This document shows positions 53,241 through 63,353 of a stretch of 64,000 nt of DNA, in pieces. Under the pieces are notes generated by a model. That model had not been told where the DNA came from. It did no database searches and saw only the letters and a program-made list of their open reading frames with translations. The stretch covers positions 894,501-958,500 of the forward strand of contig NZ_CP106869.1 in assembly GCF_025665335.1 (NCBI RefSeq), read 5' to 3'. Source of the stretch: Xanthomonas sp. AM6. Its GTDB lineage: Bacteria; Pseudomonadota; Gammaproteobacteria; Xanthomonadales; Xanthomonadaceae. Made by a program: the position numbers and the translations under genes. Positions within the stretch are counted from its first letter, which is position 1; each line of letters opens with the position of its first letter.

Positions 53241-53564
53241 CGTGCTTCTCCGGCGGACGCCGCCAGCTTATCGCGCGGCGCGGCATGCCGCGCTGGCTGC
53301 GGCACGCGCATGTTGCAGTGCGAAGCGGCGCCATCGGTTCGGCATCGCGGAGGCGGCGGGCGTAGACAATGCCACGGCGCGGATCTCGCCGGCGCGCTGG
53401 AACTGGGAAGCGGCGCACGCGCGCACGCTCGACCGGATAGCGCTATTGCGCCAGCGCATGCCGCGCGCGCTTCTTTTCATAGCTCGCCGCGAAAACGCTT
53501 TGCTAGCGTCCGCCGCGGCAGCATTTCCGCTGCCGTGTGCCACCCCATCCAGGAGAGACAGCCC
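53241..53564. other. Intergenic region upstream of the GH12 gene
   Basis: 324 bp between divergent genes. No gene is seen. An A/T-richer stretch near 53475-53515 may hold the GH12 promoter; AGGAGAGAC before its ATG is a good ribosome site. Confidence 0.5.
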
Positions 53565-54383
53565 ATGCACGATGTCCAGACCGCTTCGATCGCCAAGCCG
53601 TCCCTGCACGCAGCCGCGCATCGCGCGCCGTTGCGCCGTCGCCTGCTGCAGGCGTTGTTCGCCGTGTCGTGCCTGGCCGCCGCGCCGCTGGCGCTGGCCG
53701 GGCCCTACAAGATCTTCGGCAATCACTATGCGTGGGTCAACAATTTCAACGACCCCAACAACGTCATCCAGGGCACGTTTGGCAACGGCAGCACGCCGGA
53801 GCTGACGGTCACCTTCAGTTTCGCCAACTCCAATCTGTACGGATATCCGGCGATCGTGCGCGGCTGGCACTACGACTGGAACCCGACCAGCGATACCTTG
53901 TTCCCGCGACAGGTGTCGTCGTTGAGCACGATCCCGGTCAAGTTCACCTACAGCGCCGGCGGCAGCAATCTGGGCGGCGATTTCGCCTACGACCTGTTCT
54001 TCCGCCGCGACACCAGCAAGGGCGTGCCGCAGCTGGAAGTGATGATCTGGGGCGGCCACAATTCCTGGCCGATCGGCACGCTCAGCGCCAGCAACGTGAT
54101 CAGCGCCGGCGGCCAGACCTTCGACCTGTGGGAAGGCAACAACAGCGCCGCCGGCTACTACGTCTACACCTTCATTCCGCACGGCACCGCCGGCCAGGCC
54201 AACCTGCCCACCAGCGGCACCCTCGACCTCGACGTCAAGCCGTTCCTGAACTGGCTGCAGGCCAATCGCAGCCAGGACGGCCGCTACAGCAACGCGCTGT
54301 ACCTGCACGTGGTCGAAGCCGGCTTCGAGGTGGTGCGCGGCAACGGCTGGGCCAAGGTCAGCGCGACCATCGACGCGCATTGA
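53565..54383 (+). CDS. Secreted GH12-family endoglucanase/xyloglucanase
   Basis: A 272-residue protein with a long twin-basic signal region (RRRLLQALFAVSCLAAAPLA, cleavage near ALAGP) and a jelly-roll domain typical of glycoside hydrolase 12. The nucleophile Glu is in LEVMIWGGH and the acid/base Glu probably in AGFEVVRG near the C-terminus. GH12 enzymes cut beta-1,4-glucan or xyloglucan; which one cannot be decided. It fits a plant-associated lifestyle. The gene is single, with no other cell-wall enzyme adjacent. Confidence 0.87.
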   Translation: MHDVQTASIAKPSLHAAAHRAPLRRRLLQALFAVSCLAAAPLALAGPYKIFGNHYAWVNNFNDPNNVIQGTFGNGSTPELTVTFSFANSNLYGYPAIVRGWHYDWNPTSDTLFPRQVSSLSTIPVKFTYSAGGSNLGGDFAYDLFFRRDTSKGVPQLEVMIWGGHNSWPIGTLSASNVISAGGQTFDLWEGNNSAAGYYVYTFIPHGTAGQANLPTSGTLDLDVKPFLNWLQANRSQDGRYSNALYLHVVEAGFEVVRGNGWAKVSATIDAH

Positions 54384-54605
54384 GCGGCGCGGCGGCGGCC
54401 AGATCAGGCCGTCGTCGCCATTGCGAGATATCCCCGGCATCGAGGTCGGCGCGCCGGCGAAGGTCGGTACCCGTGCGGCAAGCGGATCGGACAGGAACGC
54501 TGCATCGCCGTCGCGGCGGGACCGCGGGCGCTTGCAGGACGGCTGCCGGGCCATGGCACGGGACGCGACGCTACGGGTCGTGTCCCGTCCCGCTTGCGCC
54601 GCCCG

Positions 54606-55891
54606 CTACTGCGGATACGCCCGCGGCAGCGCCCCCGCCTGCTTCATGTAGCGGTCGCGCAGTTCGGTCTGGCGCGAGCGCATCGGGATCGCGCGGCCGC
54701 CGAGCCAGACCTGCTCGGCGTAGTGCGCCACGTCCAGCGGGTCGCCTTCCCACAGCACCAGGTCGGCGAGCTTGCCGGGGGCGATGCTGCCCAGCTTGTC
54801 GCCGACGCCCAGCACTTCGGCCGGCACCTGGGTCAGGCCGGCCAGGCCGTCTTCCCAGGGCAGGCCATGCGCGACCGCGTTGCCGGCCAGCTGGCGCTGC
54901 TTGCGCGCGTTGTGCGAGCCGTCGCCGCCCTGGGTGAAGCTCACCGCGACGCCGGCCGCGCGCAGGCGCGCGGCGTTCTCCAGGGTGGCGCCGATCTGGT
55001 CGAAGCTGGCCGGCAGGTCGTCCAGTGCGTTGACGAACACCGGCACCTTCACCGCGGCCAGCAGCGGCGCCAGCTTCCACGCCTCGTCGCCGCCGGCGAT
55101 GGCGATGCGCACCTTCTCGCGCTCCGCCCAGCGCAGCAGCTGGCGGATGTCGGCGGCGCGGTTCACCGCCACCACGATGCGGCCCTGGCCGGCCAGGTAC
55201 CTGGCCAGCACGGCGCGGCCGGCCGGGGTCAGCAGCGCGTGCGGCGAGTCCGCGGGCATGCGTCCGCGCGCTTCGGCGACCAGTTGGTCGAGCAGCATCC
55301 ACTGCGCGGCGCGCGACTTGCCGCTCAGTTCCAGCGCGTCGCTGCCCAGGCGCACGTACAGTGCGCGCGGGCCGATCGGGTCGACGCTGCCGTCCAGGCG
55401 CATCACGCCGCCCTGGCCGGCGATGAAGGCGCCGCCGCTGCTGGCGCCGAGCGCGGTGAAGCCGATGCCCTCCACGCGCGCGACCGGGATCAGCACCGAC
55501 TCGGGGTTGTAGGCCAGAGTCACGTCGAATTCCGGGCGCACCGGTTGGTCGCGCGGCAGGGTCACCGCGCTGTCCACGGTGGAGGACTCGCCGGACACTT
55601 CCTCGATGCCGATCTCGGTGATGCCGCCGAACAGCGCCGGGGTCAGCGGGCGGCCCTTGGCCTCGACCACGGCGACGCCGGCCGGCGCCGTCAGGCCCGG
55701 GCCGACCGCGCGGATGGTGCCGCCCTGGACCAGCACGTCGGCGTTCTGCAAGGTGCCGCGCGCGCTGGCGGTGTGCACGGTGGCGCCGCGGATCAGCACG
55801 TCCTGGGCGAAGGCGGGGGCGCTGCCCAGGACCAGGCACGCGGCCATCGCCAGGCGATGCGCAAGGCGATACGGATGCGGAGCGGAACGGC

Positions 55892-55895
<4 letters not shown>
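54606..55895 (-). CDS. Amidohydrolase-family protein lacking the HxH metal motif
   Basis: A 429-residue exported protein with an amidohydrolase layout: N-terminal beta-sandwich (DVLIRGATVHTASARG), barrel, and a C-terminal GSIAPGKLADLVLWEGDPL. The usual TPGxIDxHxH reads TPALFGGITEIG, so the first two metal ligands are gone. It has a signal peptide (ending APAFAQ) and AGGAGG before the ATG. It overlaps the upstream, complete amidohydrolase by 4 bp, so the two are probably made in a fixed ratio and may form a hetero-oligomer, as M16-type peptidase pairs do. Confidence 0.85.
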
Positions 55896-57292
<1,397 letters not shown>

Positions 57293-57464
57293 CAGATTTT
57301 TCCCCGGATGGTGGATGCAGGCGTGGAGCCGCCTGCGCACGCTAGCCCGAGCCGGCGCGCTTGCCAAGTGCAGGTGGTGGCGCCGCCGCGCGCTGGCGGC
57401 GCCGCACATCGCGTGGCGACGGCGGATCGGGTATAGAAGCCGATTGCCGATCGATGGAAACGCG

Positions 57465-58010
57465 ATGACCGAGACCCTTGCCCGCGCCGTCGTGGAGTTC
57501 TGGCGCAGCGCCGGCCGCGAGCGCTGGTTCGCCGCCAACGAGTCGTTCGATGCGAACGTGCGCCAGCAGTTCCTGGATGCGCACCACGCCGCGGCGCGCG
57601 GCGAATACGCGGCGTGGATGGACAGCGCCGAGGGCGCGCTGGCGCTGCTGCTGTTGCTCGACCAGGTGCCGCGCAACGCCTTCCGCGGCAGCGCGCACGC
57701 CTATGCCACCGATGGCCTGGCGCGGCGCTACGCGCAATGGGCGCTGGCCGCCGGCCACGACCGGCAGGTGGAGCCGGAACTGCGCATGTTCTTCTACCTG
57801 CCGTACGAGCACGCCGAGGACGCGGCGCTGCAGCGCCAGGCGGTGGAACTGTTCAGCGCGCTCGGCGATGCCGACGGCCTGCAGTGGGCCACGTTGCACG
57901 AGGACGTCATCCAGCGCTTCGGCCGCTTCCCGCACCGCAATGCGGCGCTGGGGCGGGAGACGACGCCGGAAGAGCGGCGTTTCCTGGACGAGGGCGGTTT
58001 CGCCGGCTGA
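57465..58010 (+). CDS. DUF924-family protein
   Basis: A 181-residue all-helical cytoplasmic protein of the DUF924 family, related to TPR-like folds. Signatures are VVEFWRSAGRERWFAANESFD, LLLLLDQVPRNAFRGSAHAY and MFFYLPYEHAEDAALQ, with the conserved RFGRFPHRN near the end. No biochemical role is established. It is divergent from the amidohydrolase pair and followed by a GTAG/REP repeat. Confidence 0.88.
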   Translation: MTETLARAVVEFWRSAGRERWFAANESFDANVRQQFLDAHHAAARGEYAAWMDSAEGALALLLLLDQVPRNAFRGSAHAYATDGLARRYAQWALAAGHDRQVEPELRMFFYLPYEHAEDAALQRQAVELFSALGDADGLQWATLHEDVIQRFGRFPHRNAALGRETTPEERRFLDEGGFAG

Positions 58011-58048
58011 GCGCGGTGTGCGTCCACGCGTGGACGTCGGCGTCTTTT

Positions 58049-58114
58049 GTAGGAGCGGCTTCAGCCGCGACAGGCTGTATCGGTGAAGCCTGTCGCGGCT
58101 GAAGCCGCTCCTAC
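58049..58114. repeat. GTAG/REP-like inverted pair
   Basis: Left arm GTAGGAGCGGCTTCAGCCGC and right arm GCGGCTGAAGCCGCTCCTAC around about 20 nt, between the convergent DUF924 gene and the following minus-strand gene; nearly identical to the copies at 29264 and 51468. Confidence 0.85.
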
Positions 58115-58191
58115 AGGGTTCCAGCGAAGTGCCGGCTGCGGCTGGCTACGACGACGCGCACTGGCGGACCGCCGCCGGCCGGATGCCGCGC

Positions 58192-59085
58192 TCAGCAGCC
58201 TCCGACCAGGTCGTCGGTGCGCCACTGGCCATCGACCAGATGCAGCAGCCAGAAGCCGTAGCTCTCGTAGCCGGCATGCTGGATCAGGAAGTCGACGTTG
58301 CCGTCGGCATCGACGTCGCCGAACTGCAGCTGTGCGTAATCGTCGTTGCGGCCCTCGCAATCGTCGCAGCCGTGGTTGGCGAAGCTCATGCGCAGGCGCC
58401 AGCCGGCGTCGCCGCGTTCCAGCACCGCCAGCAGGGAGGTCAGGGAGGACGCCTCCTCGGCCGAGGCCGGCGCCGCGTCGTTGACGCTGGCGGTCACCAG
58501 CGCCACCTCGTGGCCCGGGCGCTTGGCGTCGGTGATCACCGTCAGCGTCGGCGCGTCGTCGTCGGCGGGCGGCGCGGCCAGGTGCGCCAGCAGCCGTTTC
58601 AGCGCAGGGGCGGGCAACTGCTTGCGCACCGACGGATCGCTGCCGATGGCCTGGATCAGCGCACGCCGTTGCGTCGCGTCGGGGGCGCTGCGGGTGAAGC
58701 GCCGGCCGGGATTGAGGTCGAACGTGGCCAGCAGCGCGTCGTGGTCGAGGACCGGGCCGTGCGCGGTCTTCAGGCGCACGCGCAGGTCGCCGCCGCACAT
58801 CGTCCGGTCGTCGATCGAGAACCCCAGCGGCGTCGCCACGCCGTCCTCGTCGCCCTCGTCGAACACCCGCAGCGGCGTCTTCAGCCCGCGCCATTTCCCC
58901 AGTTCGGCCTCGTCGGACGGCGCGTTGCGCACCGGCACGTAGCTCATCACCGTCTCGCCTTCGCCGACCGGCGCGACGTAGAGCACGGCCTGCGCCGGTG
59001 CCGTCTGCGGTGCGGCGGATGCTGCGTTCGCGGACAGCGCAAGGCCGATGACGGCCGCGGTACAGCGTTTCAGCATGGTCGCCAT
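58192..59085 (-). CDS. Exported protein with a calcium-type DxDxDG loop
   Basis: A 297-residue protein with a signal peptide (to about ANAASAA), no recognised enzyme domain, and a C-terminal GDVDADGNVDFLI. That loop matches the calcium-binding pattern of FG-GAP/VCBS or EF-hand-like repeats. Cys pairs occur in HGCDDCEG and near TMCGGD. The start at 59085 has GGGGGG eight bases upstream. It is probably periplasmic; function unknown. It is downstream of the glutaredoxin fusion on the same strand, but a terminator separates them. Confidence 0.7.
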   Translation of the reverse strand: MATMLKRCTAAVIGLALSANAASAAPQTAPAQAVLYVAPVGEGETVMSYVPVRNAPSDEAELGKWRGLKTPLRVFDEGDEDGVATPLGFSIDDRTMCGGDLRVRLKTAHGPVLDHDALLATFDLNPGRRFTRSAPDATQRRALIQAIGSDPSVRKQLPAPALKRLLAHLAAPPADDDAPTLTVITDAKRPGHEVALVTASVNDAAPASAEEASSLTSLLAVLERGDAGWRLRMSFANHGCDDCEGRNDDYAQLQFGDVDADGNVDFLIQHAGYESYGFWLLHLVDGQWRTDDLVGGC

Positions 59086-59124
59086 GCGGTGATTCCCCCC
59101 AGGAAAACTACGAAATGCCGGCAC

Positions 59125-59155
59125 AAAAAAAGCGGGCGATCCCCGGATCGCCCGC
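59125..59155 (-). terminator. Rho-independent terminator after the glutaredoxin fusion gene
   Basis: A 10-bp stem GCGGGCGATC / GATCGCCCGC with a 4-nt loop, followed on the minus strand by seven Ts (59125-59131). It begins 20 bp after the stop at 59176. Confidence 0.9.
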
Positions 59156-59175
59156 CGCGGTGTCGCTGCGTCGGC

Positions 59176-60102
59176 TCAGTACTTCGCCACGCCGTTGTCG
59201 ACCTGGTCGGCCCAGGCATCGATGCCGCCGACCACGTTGTGCACGCGGGTGAAGCCGAGCGCACGGAACTGCTCGGCGGCCTGCGCGCTGCGCCCGCCGT
59301 GGTGGCACAGGAACGCCAGCGCGGTGTCCTTCGGCAGCGCTTCCAGCTGCGCGCGCTGGTCGCCGTCGAAGGTGCGGAACGGCACGTTCACCGACGCGAT
59401 CGCGCGCTCTTCCGGCGGGCGCACGTCCACCAGGATCAGGCCGCCGGCGCGGACCTGGTCGTCGGCATCGCGCACGCTCAGTTCCTGCACCGGCTTGGGC
59501 GCGTTCGGGTTGTCGATCGCCAGGCCGCGGCCGCGCAGGTCGTCCACCCAGTCGATGGTGATGCCCTCGGCGCGGCGCGCGCTGGCCAGGTCGAACTGCA
59601 CGCGCAGGCCGTTGGACTCGGCGGCGATGGCGTTGGGGTCGGTCGGCGCCAGCTGGAAGTTCGGCTGGAACTGCGCATCGATCGCCAGCGCCAGGGTCGC
59701 GCCCGGGGCATCGGCCAGCGCGCCGCGCAGCATCTCGGCGGCAGCGTCGGTGATAGTGATCGACGGCGGGGTGCGGTCCGGCGCTTCCACCCCGAGCAGT
59801 TCGCTCAGCTCGCCGCTGCCGGCCATCTGCAGGATGATGTCGCTGCCGCCGACCAGTTCGCCGTCCACGTACAGCTGCGGGATCGTCGGCCAGTCGCCGT
59901 AGGCCTTGATGCCTTCGCGGATGTCCTGGTCGGCGAGCACGTTGACGTGGGCGAAGTCCACGCCCAGTTCGTTCAGCGCGCCCACCGCCTTGGCGGAGAA
60001 GCCGCACTGCGGCATGCTCGGCTGGCCTTTCATGAACAGCACGACGCGGTTGGAGCTGAGCAGCGTTTCGATGCGGGAACGCAGGGCGGGATCGAGGGAC
60101 AT
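59176..60102 (-). CDS. Monothiol glutaredoxin / A-type-like / rhodanese fusion
   Basis: A 308-residue, three-part protein. Residues 1-105 are a Grx4-type monothiol glutaredoxin with CGFS at 33-36 and WPTIPQLYVDGELVGGSD. Residues about 112-200 resemble an IscA/ErpA A-type Fe-S carrier (SITITDAAAEMLRG, then VDDLRGRGLAIDNPNA) but contain no Cys, so its cluster ligands are lost. Residues about 205-308 are a rhodanese domain with active Cys in AFLCHHGGRSAQA. Such a protein should work in iron-sulfur assembly or sulfur relay. It has its own terminator and is divergent from a deacetylase gene. Confidence 0.87.
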   Translation of the reverse strand: MSLDPALRSRIETLLSSNRVVLFMKGQPSMPQCGFSAKAVGALNELGVDFAHVNVLADQDIREGIKAYGDWPTIPQLYVDGELVGGSDIILQMAGSGELSELLGVEAPDRTPPSITITDAAAEMLRGALADAPGATLALAIDAQFQPNFQLAPTDPNAIAAESNGLRVQFDLASARRAEGITIDWVDDLRGRGLAIDNPNAPKPVQELSVRDADDQVRAGGLILVDVRPPEERAIASVNVPFRTFDGDQRAQLEALPKDTALAFLCHHGGRSAQAAEQFRALGFTRVHNVVGGIDAWADQVDNGVAKY

Positions 60103-60162
60103 GGCAGTGATTTCGGTCGCTGAGTCGGACCGGCCATTCTACGCCGCATGGCATCATGGGGC

Positions 60163-60939
60163 ATGACAGTTCCGGAAACGCTGCATCGCATCCCTCGCCA
60201 CCCCTACCGCTGGCTGCCCTGGGCGCTGGCGTCGCAGGCGCTGGTCGCCACGCTGTGGTGGGCCTGGGGCTGGCGGATCGGGCTGCCGGCGCTGCTGGCC
60301 TCGCATGCCGCGTTCGTGCTGCCGGTGTTCCTGCCGCGGGCCCGGCTGTACGCCCCGGTGCTCAGCCGCCTGCCCGGCAACGCGCCGCAGGTGTGGCTGA
60401 CCATCGACGACGGCCCCTCCGACGACACCGCCGCGATCCTGGACCTGCTCGACCGCCACCAGGCCAAGGCCACCTTCTTTCTGGTCGGCGCGCGCGCCGC
60501 CGCGCGCCCGGAGCTGGTGCGCGAACTGCTGCGCCGCGGCCACGGCATCGGCAACCATAGCCACACCCACCCGCAGGCCTGGTTCTGGGCGCTGGGCCCG
60601 CGGCGCATGGCGCGTGAGATCGGGCAGGCGCAGCAGGCGCTGGCCGCCATCGCCGGCACCGCGCCGCGCTGGTACCGCTCGGTGGTGGGCATGACCAATC
60701 CGTTCGTCGCCGCGCCGCTGCGCCGCCACGGCCTGACCCGGGTCGCCTGGAGCGCGCGCGGCTTCGATGGCGTGCGCTGCGACCCCGCCGCCACCGTGGC
60801 GCGCATCGTGCGCGACCTGAGGCCCGGCGCGATCGTGCTGCTGCACGAGGGCGCGGCGCATGGGCACAACGTGGCGATCGTGGACGGCGTGCTGCAGGCG
60901 ATGCGCGAACGCGGTTACCGCAGCGTGTTGCCGGACTAG
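60163..60939 (+). CDS. Polysaccharide deacetylase, NodB type
   Basis: A 258-residue protein with two N-terminal hydrophobic segments (WALASQALVATLWWAWGW and LLASHAAFVLPVFL) anchoring it in the inner membrane. The NodB domain follows: VWLTIDDGPSDDT (metal Asp), HGIGNHSHTHP (two His), PRWYRSVVGMTN, and GAIVLLHEGA near the end. It would remove acetyl groups from a polysaccharide or lipid-linked sugar. Start at 60163 versus 60148 is uncertain; GGGG precedes the former. It is a single gene divergent from the glutaredoxin fusion. Confidence 0.85.
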   Translation: MTVPETLHRIPRHPYRWLPWALASQALVATLWWAWGWRIGLPALLASHAAFVLPVFLPRARLYAPVLSRLPGNAPQVWLTIDDGPSDDTAAILDLLDRHQAKATFFLVGARAAARPELVRELLRRGHGIGNHSHTHPQAWFWALGPRRMAREIGQAQQALAAIAGTAPRWYRSVVGMTNPFVAAPLRRHGLTRVAWSARGFDGVRCDPAATVARIVRDLRPGAIVLLHEGAAHGHNVAIVDGVLQAMRERGYRSVLPD

Positions 60940-61132
60940 GGCGGTCGTCGCGAGTGGAATGGCCACCGCCGGTCCCGTCTGGCCGGGAGTGAGCGAGCGG
61001 ACCAGGCCGGTCGTGCCGTCTTCGACATGCTGGAGGGAATGCCGCGATGAGGCGCTGGCGCGTCATCGCAACCGGAGGGCATTGCGGCATCCCGCGACGC
61101 GACGCCGAAACGGCAACCGACAGCCCGCGGCG

Positions 61133-61477
61133 CTAGTCGCCCTGCATGAGCCCGAAGACGATCAGCGCGACGATGCCGATCAGGGTCGCGACCGCGAAGA
61201 TCAGGCCGAGCACGCCGTACAGTTTCCGGCGGTCGCGCTGGAACAGGCTGCCGATGCCCAGCGCGGCGGCCGCCAGTTCGGCGAAGATGGTGATCATCAT
61301 CGCCAGGCCGACCAGCATCGCCATCGGCGCGTCTTCGTCCAGGCTGCCGGGCTGGTAGTACGCCAGCGCCCCGCTGATGCCGATCAACACGAAGGTCAGC
61401 GCCGCGGCGATCAGGCTGACGGCGAACGAGGCGATGCCGAGGCCGGAATAGGGAGGAAGCGGCGGGGAGGTGGTCAT
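61133..61477 (-). CDS. Small multi-pass membrane protein
   Basis: A 114-residue protein with three hydrophobic segments (GIASFAVSLIAAALTFVLIG, MLVGLAMMITIFAELAAAAL, GVLGLIFAVATLIGIVALIV) and an Arg/Lys-bearing loop FQRDRRKLYG. It resembles DUF4064/DUF4190-type proteins of unknown role. GGAG precedes the ATG. No neighbour suggests a function. Confidence 0.72.
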   Translation of the reverse strand: MTTSPPLPPYSGLGIASFAVSLIAAALTFVLIGISGALAYYQPGSLDEDAPMAMLVGLAMMITIFAELAAAALGIGSLFQRDRRKLYGVLGLIFAVATLIGIVALIVFGLMQGD

Positions 61478-61889
61478 GGGGACTCCGGGCAAGGGCAGGA
61501 TCGCCCCGGCGCCGATGCGCGCAGGGCACGCGAGGGTGCGAATGAACTGCGACGGGGCGCAGTGCTCCGGCAGCGATCGGGCATGCGCATCAGGCCCGGC
61601 AAGCCGGTGCGATCGCGCTGGACGAGGGAGGCAGAACGTGTCGGACTTGCGTTTCCATCCCTGGAATCCAGGCGTTGCCGCCGCTGCGTGATCGAAGGCG
61701 CGGCAGTATAGACGTCGCGCGTACCGATCGCCGCCATCGCCCTCGATGCGAGGCGTGGCGAGTGACGAGCGAGCGACCAACCGGCGCATGGGTTTTTCGC
61801 GGTCAGGCGTTTGGCCCCGCGAGCCGTGCGACGTGCAAACGACGCGGGCTTGGACGTTCCCGGCTCGAGAGGTGCGAAGCGAACCCGCG
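61478..61889. other. Intergenic region with no recognised gene
   Basis: 412 bp between two minus-strand genes. I see no gene, terminator or structured RNA that I can support. The sequence is G+C-rich with no clear repeat. Confidence 0.5.
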
Positions 61890-62588
61890 TCAGCGCGGCT
61901 CGGCGACGATCAGCCAGTTGTTGAACGGGGTGTTGCCGTACAGCGGCGCGAACGTGGCCCGCAGCCCGGCCGCGTCGAGCTGGGCTTGCAGGCTGTCGCG
62001 GGTGGGATAGCACTTGGGCACTTCCTGCATCCAGCCGGCCAGGTGCGCGAGCACGTCGGTGATGCGGCTGGTGCGGCCGCGGCCGCTGGTATCGCCCAGC
62101 CCGCTGCGGATCACCAGCTTGGCGCCGGGCGTGAGCATCTTCGCCACGCTGCGGATCAGGTTCGCCTGCATGGCCGCGTCCAGGTATTGCAGCACGTCCA
62201 GGATCGCGACGCTGCCGCTGTGCGCGGGCCAGGCCTGGCCGAGATCGACCACCGCGAAGTGGGTGCCGGGCAGCTCGTTGCGCGCGGCGATGCGGATCGC
62301 GCGGCGGATCTTGGCCGCGTCGATGTCCACCCCGTGGTAGCGCTGGCGCTGGCCGTCGGCGCGCAGCGCGTGCGCGAGCAGGCCCAGGCCGCAGCCCAGG
62401 TCCAGCACCGGGGCGTCGGTGCCGCGCAGCGCGGCGAGCACGCCCGGATACAGCGGGTCGGTGCGCAGCTTGGTGCGGGTGTAGTAGTAGTCGTAGCGGT
62501 TGCCGAGCGGATGCGTCGGCAGGAAGGCGCGGGCGATGGCCAGGGCCTGCGGGCGGGTCATGGGCTGGATGGTGCTGGCGTCGCGCAA
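61890..62588 (-). CDS. Class I SAM-dependent methyltransferase
   Basis: A 232-residue Rossmann methyltransferase with motif I VLDLGCGLGLLAHAL, post-I acidic GVDIDAAKI, and VAILDVLQYLDA as motif IV-like. The start TTG at 62588 is supported by AAGGA six bases upstream; ATG at 62561 has no ribosome site. Relatives act on lipids or small molecules in diverse pathways, and no substrate can be given. It follows the SGNH hydrolase gene by 33 bp and may be co-transcribed with it. Confidence 0.78.
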   Translation of the reverse strand: MRDASTIQPMTRPQALAIARAFLPTHPLGNRYDYYYTRTKLRTDPLYPGVLAALRGTDAPVLDLGCGLGLLAHALRADGQRQRYHGVDIDAAKIRRAIRIAARNELPGTHFAVVDLGQAWPAHSGSVAILDVLQYLDAAMQANLIRSVAKMLTPGAKLVIRSGLGDTSGRGRTSRITDVLAHLAGWMQEVPKCYPTRDSLQAQLDAAGLRATFAPLYGNTPFNNWLIVAEPR

Positions 62589-62621
62589 TGTCGGTCCTTG
62601 GCAGCGGGGCGTCGTACTCCG

Positions 62622-63263
62622 CTAGGCTAACGCATCGCGCGCCGCGGGCAACAGCCGGGCGGTCCAGCGCGCATACATCGCCGCGGACGGATGCAGCCCG
62701 TCGGCGGCCAGCATCGCCGCGTCGCCGCCGCCGTCGCGGCTGGCCGCGGTGATGTCGACGAAGCGCACCGCGCGCGCCTGGCAGCACGCCTGCGCGGCCG
62801 CGTTGAACGCATCGATCTGCGCGCCGATGCGCGCCGGATCGTGCGCGGGCGGCTGCGCGAACGGGGTCACGCCCCAGTCCGGGATCGACACCGCCAGCAC
62901 CCGCCGCGGCTGCCCATCGGCAAACCCGATCGCACGCTGCAGCAACGCGGCGAACTGTCCGCGGTAATCGTCGAGCGCGCGGCCGCGGTACTGGTTGTTG
63001 ACCCCGATCAGCAGCGTCACCAGCGCGAACGGGCCCTGCGGCGCGGCCGCATCGATGCCGGCATCGAGTTCGTCGGTGGTCCAGCCGGTGGTGGCGACGA
63101 TCTGCAGATCGGCGATGGCGACGCCGTCCTGGCGCAGCGCCGCGGCCAGTTGCTCCGGCCAGCGTCCGCCGTCGGCGACACCCTCGCCGATCGTGTAGGA
63201 ATCGCCCAGCGCCAGATAGCGCAGCGGGGCATGGTGGAGCGTGGCGAAGCTGGCCTGGCTCAT
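62622..63263 (-). CDS. SGNH/GDSL-type hydrolase
   Basis: A 213-residue esterase-like protein with block I YLALGDSYTIGEG (catalytic Ser in GDS), a Gly block in TGWTTDELDAG, block III LIGVNNQYRG (Asn) and block V ADGLHPSAAMY (catalytic Asp-His). There is no signal peptide, so it is probably cytoplasmic. Substrates of this broad family include esters, acyl-CoA thioesters and acetylated sugars. It is between the aminotransferase and a methyltransferase gene on one strand. Confidence 0.88.
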   Translation of the reverse strand: MSQASFATLHHAPLRYLALGDSYTIGEGVADGGRWPEQLAAALRQDGVAIADLQIVATTGWTTDELDAGIDAAAPQGPFALVTLLIGVNNQYRGRALDDYRGQFAALLQRAIGFADGQPRRVLAVSIPDWGVTPFAQPPAHDPARIGAQIDAFNAAAQACCQARAVRFVDITAASRDGGGDAAMLAADGLHPSAAMYARWTARLLPAARDALA

Positions 63264-63329
63264 TTGTGCAACACCGAAGGCAGCCGCGTCACCGAGGCCG
63301 GGAGTGGCGGGAACGCCTCACGCTTTGCC

Positions 63330-63353
63330 CATTCCCGATTCCCCATTCCCTAT
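63330..63353. repeat. G-rich repeat arm
   Basis: CATTCCCGATTCCCCATTCC-type arm ending one base before the stop of the aminotransferase gene. It resembles the right arms at 2781-2810 and 23849-23879; a matching left arm is not clear here. Confidence 0.6.
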
